From Anoplopoma fimbria (taxonomy: Eukaryota > Chordata > Actinopteri > Perciformes > Anoplopomatidae): a stretch of DNA of 64,000 nt. Position 1 is the first letter of the stretch. Each line of letters starts with the position of its first letter. Location: contig NC_072457.1 in assembly GCF_027596085.1 (NCBI RefSeq), positions 27,554,831 through 27,618,830 of the forward strand, in the 5' to 3' direction. The notes beneath the pieces were generated by a model. The model was not told the DNA's origin and did not search any database. It saw only the letters and a list, made by a program, of their open reading frames with translations. Positions 37,640 through 64,000 of the stretch are shown one piece after another. The position numbers and the translations under genes are program-made.

Positions 37640-37919
37640 CTGATTGGCCGAGGAGGCTGCGCACGCCCCGCCCCCTCCCCAACGCGCCCTTCTGATTGGC
37701 CGCCGCCGTCGCCCGTCTCCCGGAACATCAGGGGAGGTACGAGTTGGCCCCATAAGCCTGCGGCTCGGGAGTCATCAGTGTCGGACACGTAGTGGGAACG
37801 AGCAGGTCCCCGATGAACAAGTCCCGGAGACCCTCGGCGGAGATGAAGGCGGACTCCGACTGGCTCTGATTTTTAACAGGCCTTTCCATTCAGGCGGTTG
37901 GTTGCCGTTGGTTATCGAT
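37640..37919 (+). promoter_or_regulatory. cnnm2: cnnm2 core promoter and 5' leader
   Basis: Abrupt GC-rich segment. Two copies of CTGATTGGCCG (inverted CCAAT, NF-Y type) at about 37640-37650 and 37692-37702 bracket a GC box CGCCCCGCCCCCTCC (37664-37678). There is no TATA box. The leader holds an 18-codon upstream ORF (37813-37869). Confidence 0.72.
37813..37869 (+). other. upstream ORF in cnnm2 leader (18 aa)
   Basis: ATG at 37813-37815 opens a short frame ([18 protein letters not shown]) closed by TGA at 37867-37869, 50 nt before the cnnm2 start and in a different frame. If transcription begins near the CCAAT/GC boxes it is in the mRNA and could lower main-ORF translation. Confidence 0.5.

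Positions 37920-64000
<26,081 letters not shown>

Noticed and set aside
37644..37919. In-frame N-terminal extension of cnnm2 (open frame without stop for 92 codons)
   Set aside because: There is no ATG in that stretch in frame, it overlaps the CCAAT/GC-box promoter, and the composition is that of GC-rich non-coding DNA.

Overview
The window is eukaryotic and almost certainly comes from a teleost fish, probably a percomorph-like ray-finned fish. The genes are split into short exons with GT-AG introns. Intergenic and intronic DNA is rich in long CA/TG microsatellites and carries repeat families I recognise from fish genomes: a tRNA-headed SINE, a 5'-truncated LINE, a MITE with CAGTACCAGTCAAAAG-type ends, and a CAGTGGTGGA...TCCACCACTG element. 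I cannot name the species.

Six protein-coding genes lie in the order fgf8 (last two coding exons only, +), dpcd (-), poll (+), wbp1l (+), as3mt (+), cnnm2 (first two coding exons only, +). I could build complete coding models for four of them with every splice phase closing: Dpcd (203 aa), Pol lambda (567 aa), Wbp1l (399 aa) and As3mt (376 aa). The set matches human 10q24, but with genes missing in between: FBXW4 from the fgf8-dpcd gap, and CYP17A1 and BORCS7 from the wbp1l-as3mt gap. That fits a fractionated teleost copy of this block; the fgf8 copy may be the fgf8b co-orthologue.

Layout: 1-3330 fgf8 3' half, with a 32-bp minisatellite in its intron. 3331-5289 intergenic. 5290-7442 dpcd, head-to-head with poll (8499-12170) across a shared promoter holding a ciliary RFX X-box and an ETS site. 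12171-13878 spacer with a dispersed repeat and a GC-rich promoter. 13879-29043 wbp1l with its 3'UTR. 29695-35766 as3mt. 35767-37640 spacer made largely of a local tandem duplication carrying a MITE. 37640-64000 cnnm2 promoter, exon 1, a 22.4-kb intron 1, exon 2 and part of intron 2.

The genes do not form one pathway: a secreted growth factor, a ciliary assembly factor, a base-excision/NHEJ polymerase, a WW-domain adaptor, arsenic detoxification and magnesium homeostasis. I saw no novel gene system. The most interesting signals are structural: a 371-bp segment copied 5.4 kb away and flanked by an exact 91-bp target duplication; a tandem duplication beside the cnnm2 promoter in which one copy preserves the empty site of the MITE in the other; a perfect palindromic oestrogen-response-element sequence in a wbp1l intron; CA/TG repeats hugging three 5' splice sites; and large inverted repeats.
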